Source: Candidatus Nanopelagicaceae bacterium
GTDB lineage: Bacteria; Actinomycetota; Actinomycetes; Nanopelagicales; Nanopelagicaceae
Direction of reading: 5' to 3'
Length of the DNA: 9,235 nucleotides
Assembly (NCBI GenBank): GCA_947488635.1
Contig: CANLAY010000030.1
Location: 1-9,235 of the forward strand
Positions 7,379-9,235 of the stretch are shown piece after piece. Made by a program: the position numbers and the translations under genes. The notes beneath the pieces were generated by a model, which worked only from the letters and a program-made list of their open reading frames with translations, was not told where the DNA came from and did not search any database. How positions within the stretch are numbered: the first letter of the stretch is position 1; each line of letters starts with the position of its first letter.

Positions 7379-8136
7379 GCTTGGCTCGCCTTCTCTACTT
7401 CAGGTTTCAGATTCGAAATATAGATTTCATACTCAGCCGGAGTTACAACTCGGACAGTGAAAAGCATTTGAGCATGGTTTCGCCCGCAGAGAATATTGCA
7501 CCGACCAGCGAAGTCGCCCAGCTTATTAGCCGTGAATTCCAGCTTGTTAGTTACACCAGGTAAATTCTGCATTTGAATCATAAACTCTGGGATCCAGAAT
7601 CCATGCACAACATCATTTGAATTAATTGTGTAACGAACTCGCTCACCTTGCGGCACAACTAAGACTGGTGGCTTAGCTGGGGTTCCAGTTACCGTAATCT
7701 CTTCACCCGCATCTAAATAGGTAAACTGCCACGACCACTGAAATCCAGTTACAACTATTTCATGCTTGACATTTTCCTGCGGTGTAACAATCTCGTTCTG
7801 CTTGACTATGGTGAAGTAAAACAAACCAGCCACGATGATGAATGGGATTAAGGTGTAAGCAATTTCGACTGGCACGTTGTACTGAGTCTGCCTAGGAAAT
7901 TCCGGACCATTCTTTGGCGCGCGATGGAAAATTGCGGGCCAGACGATCAAGATCGCGGTGAATACACCAACAACTGCCGCCGCTAACCATGAATAAGTCC
8001 AGAGCGAATGCGTAATTTCGTTAACACTTGAAGCATCACCACTAAATCCTGAATCAGCGTCTTGAGCGCAACCAGTAAGGGCAAACATGGCTGGCACCAG
8101 AATTACGAGGCCGCGACCAGTGGTATTGAAATTCAT
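7375..8136 (-). CDS. ctaC: Cytochrome c oxidase subunit II, CuA-binding lipoprotein
   Basis: CtaC receives electrons from QcrC at its dinuclear CuA centre and passes them to heme a in CtaD. The 253 residues begin with a lipoprotein signal ending in ALTGC (Cys23 lipidated), followed by two transmembrane helices (about 49-70 and 93-113) and an extracytoplasmic cupredoxin domain. CuA ligands are His178 (DVVHGFW), Cys213, Cys217, His221 and Met224 ([14 protein letters not shown]). The aromatic entry region is GFQWSWQF (131-138). The residue between the cysteines that is normally Glu (C-x-E-x-C) is Ile215; its backbone carbonyl can still bind CuA, but its side chain cannot bind the Mg ion. The start at 8136 is chosen because it gives a normal lipoprotein signal and lies 6 bases after a -10-like hexamer. 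An upstream in-frame ATG at 8157 would place coding sequence over that promoter. First gene of ctaC-ctaD-ctaF. Confidence 0.96.
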   Translation of the reverse strand: MNFNTTGRGLVILVPAMFALTGCAQDADSGFSGDASSVNEITHSLWTYSWLAAAVVGVFTAILIVWPAIFHRAPKNGPEFPRQTQYNVPVEIAYTLIPFIIVAGLFYFTIVKQNEIVTPQENVKHEIVVTGFQWSWQFTYLDAGEEITVTGTPAKPPVLVVPQGERVRYTINSNDVVHGFWIPEFMIQMQNLPGVTNKLEFTANKLGDFAGRCNILCGRNHAQMLFTVRVVTPAEYEIYISNLKPEVEKASQA

Positions 8137-8142
8137 AGTGTA

Positions 8143-8148
8143 AGGATA
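8143..8148 (-). promoter_or_regulatory. Putative -10 element for a leaderless ctaCDF mRNA
   Basis: TATCCT on the minus strand is followed by six bases (TACACT) and then the ctaC ATG at 8136, with no Shine-Dalgarno sequence between. The spacing suits a leaderless transcript of ctaC-ctaD-ctaF. No strong -35 box is visible. It is divergent from the promoter proposed at 8182-8187. Confidence 0.5.
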
Positions 8149-8181
8149 GTGCCCCACTTAGACGTCGGGTTCAGTCAGGAG

Positions 8182-8187
8182 TAGCCT
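8182..8187 (+). promoter_or_regulatory. Putative -10 element for the desulfurase-like gene
   Basis: TAGCCT (TAnnnT type) is followed by 7 bases and then the GTG at 8195, the same geometry as at the other operon heads. It supports the GTG start of a leaderless mRNA, although the hexamer matches TATAAT at only 3 of 6 positions. Confidence 0.38.
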
Positions 8188-8190
8188 TCG

Positions 8191-8265
8191 ATGCGTGGTT
8201 CGGGTCACAGGAAATTTCACAAGTCAATCGCCACTCCACCCTGCCGCAAAAGCCTTACTAATTGA
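8191..8265 (+). other. Short open frame with a good ribosome site overlapping the desulfurase-like start
   Basis: AGGAG (8177-8181) lies 9 bases before an ATG at 8191, a better ribosome site than any other in this gap. The frame differs from the long gene and encodes 24 residues (MRGSGHRKFHKS...) ending at TGA 8263-8265. It may be a chance feature, a small overlapping leader, or a relic of an earlier start. The peptide resembles nothing I know and I do not call it a gene. Confidence 0.2.
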
Positions 8266-9235
8266 TGCTTTTGGCCAGGGCTGGGCAGATCCTGCAAAAA
8301 TTGGCGATGACTCAGCTAGAACTGCAATCCTTAGAAATGAAGCTATTGAATCAATCGCGCAAAATTTAGCCCTACAACCAAGTGAGATTGAAGTAATTGG
8401 TGAGCCACGTCTCGGCCAACACTTAGCTATTTCTGGGCTACTTAAATCCGACCTCACATTTGTTCATTCAGCGGTAGACCGTCGCAGCGTTTTCGCTGTT
8501 GGGGTGGCCCATGAAAACTCTGGTGGCAAAACTCAAATCTTAAACGTCGGACCTAACGGACGAATTTGTGATCTAACTCAAATCAAACAGAAAAGCGTTC
8601 TGGCCCTGCAAGGCGCCAATATAGAAACCGGAATCACCCAAGATGTTAATTCAGTAATAGCAACCATCAATCCATCTTTTGTAGCACTCGATTATTCCGC
8701 AGCGCCAAATCTACCCCTGCCTAGCCGTTGGGATAGTGCGATCTTTGATGCCAACAGTTGGCAAGGACCAGCCGGCATTGGCATTCTGGCAATACGTAAC
8801 TCAACTGCCTGGAAAAACCCGCTACCTAATTTAGGAATTCGCAGAACTCCAGAGTCATCCTCATTGCCACTTCTTTTGGCTAGCGCTGTTGCGCTCGATG
8901 AATGGTTAAAGGAAGAAGCAACTGAAGGAAAGCGCATCGCAGAATTAAATCAACTGATTAGGCAATCACTCACAGCTGCCCAGCTAAATATTGCATTCGC
9001 TGGCGTTGTTTCAGATTCAGTTAGCCAAACGATTGCCCTGGTTGCAGATGGTTGCGTGGGCGAAGATCTGGTTAGACAATTAAATGAAATGAACTTCGTT
9101 CTAGATTCTGGATCTGCCTGTACCGCAGCTCAGATGCAACCAAGTCATGTTTTGGCAGCGCTGGGTATGAAGAGTGAAGGTAATCTACGAATTACTTTGC
9201 ATCATGGCGTAACAGAGGCCGAAGTACGTGAACTA
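8195..9235 (+). CDS. Cysteine-desulfurase-fold protein lacking the PLP lysine, C-terminus beyond window
   Basis: This reading frame is open for 347 codons to the window edge. Its fold is that of class V aminotransferase/NifS proteins: SPLHPAAKALL (12-22), GWADPAKIG (29-37), QGANIETG (139-146), GPAGIGILAIR (191-201) and the C-terminal block SGSACTAAQMQPSHVLAALG (305-324) with Cys309 at the catalytic cysteine position. In active relatives the segment before GP.G.G reads about SAHKW; here it is DANSW (185-189), so the PLP lysine is Ser188 and the preceding His is Asn187. The PLP-stacking His is Arg96, the SGT phosphate loop is replaced by GEPRLG (69-74), and only Asp166 of the D-x-x-Q element remains. 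It is thus probably not a PLP enzyme. As I recall, homologues next to ctaC in Streptomyces are fused to a TusA domain; that part would lie outside the window. The GTG start fits family length and has TAGCCT 7 bases upstream. Confidence 0.8.
   Translation, partial: MVRVTGNFTSQSPLHPAAKALLIDAFGQGWADPAKIGDDSARTAILRNEAIESIAQNLALQPSEIEVIGEPRLGQHLAISGLLKSDLTFVHSAVDRRSVFAVGVAHENSGGKTQILNVGPNGRICDLTQIKQKSVLALQGANIETGITQDVNSVIATINPSFVALDYSAAPNLPLPSRWDSAIFDANSWQGPAGIGILAIRNSTAWKNPLPNLGIRRTPESSSLPLLLASAVALDEWLKEEATEGKRIAELNQLIRQSLTAAQLNIAFAGVVSDSVSQTIALVADGCVGEDLVRQLNEMNFVLDSGSACTAAQMQPSHVLAALGMKSEGNLRITLHHGVTEAEVREL

Noticed and set aside
7351..7563. Plus-strand open frame inside ctaC
   Set aside because: It is antisense to the conserved CuA region of ctaC and carries no independent signal.
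8191..8265. Frameshift mutation at the N-terminus of the desulfurase-like gene
   Set aside because: The GTG frame aligns with the family from its first residues (NFTSQSPLHP) and has a suitable length, so no frameshift is needed; the ATG frame adds nothing family-like.
1..9235. CRISPR arrays, tRNA or rRNA genes, insertion sequences, long repeats
   Set aside because: No regularly spaced repeats, no cloverleaf or rRNA segments, no transposase frames and no terminal inverted repeats were seen; almost all bases are coding.

Overview
The window looks like a piece of chromosome from a low-to-mid GC actinobacterium with short intergenic spaces. The content is typical of Actinomycetota: a tethered diheme cytochrome c (QcrC), a three-helix Rieske protein (QcrA) with a twin-arginine motif, a C-terminally extended cytochrome b (QcrB), and the actinobacterial four-helix oxidase subunit CtaF. 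The moderate GC content (by eye in the forties), the gaps of a few bases and the ATGA overlaps suggest a streamlined planktonic lineage such as the acI/Nanopelagicales group. That placement is inference; no rRNA or other marker is present.

Layout from left to right. (1) Bases 1-1137, minus strand: a small receiver-like protein gene (1137-700), then trpD (707-1, cut by the window edge), overlapping by 8 bases. (2) Bases 1266-5273, plus strand: ctaE-qcrC-qcrA-qcrB, a tight operon for oxidase subunit III and the whole cytochrome bc1 complex. (3) Bases 8136-5305, minus strand: ctaC-ctaD-ctaF, for oxidase subunits II, I and IV, running convergently towards qcrB. (4) Bases 8195-9235, plus strand: a divergent cysteine-desulfurase-fold gene that leaves the window on the right. 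There is no tRNA, rRNA, CRISPR array or mobile element, and no gene-free stretch longer than about 130 bases.

The two respiratory operons together encode the core of a bcc-aa3 supercomplex (complexes III and IV). QcrB oxidises menaquinol, QcrA takes one electron, QcrC carries it through two c hemes directly to the CuA centre of CtaC, and CtaD reduces oxygen while pumping protons. The core cofactor ligands of QcrA, QcrB, QcrC, CtaD and the CuA site are all present.

Points that stand out. The residues that normally hold the non-redox Mg/Mn ion between oxidase subunits I and II appear to be lost in both CtaD and CtaC. The desulfurase-like gene has an intact reading frame and keeps the catalytic cysteine loop, but has lost the PLP lysine and most other PLP contacts. 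All four outward-facing gene starts have a -10-like hexamer 6-7 bases before the start codon, as expected for leaderless mRNAs. A likely terminator carries the ctaF stop codon in its loop.
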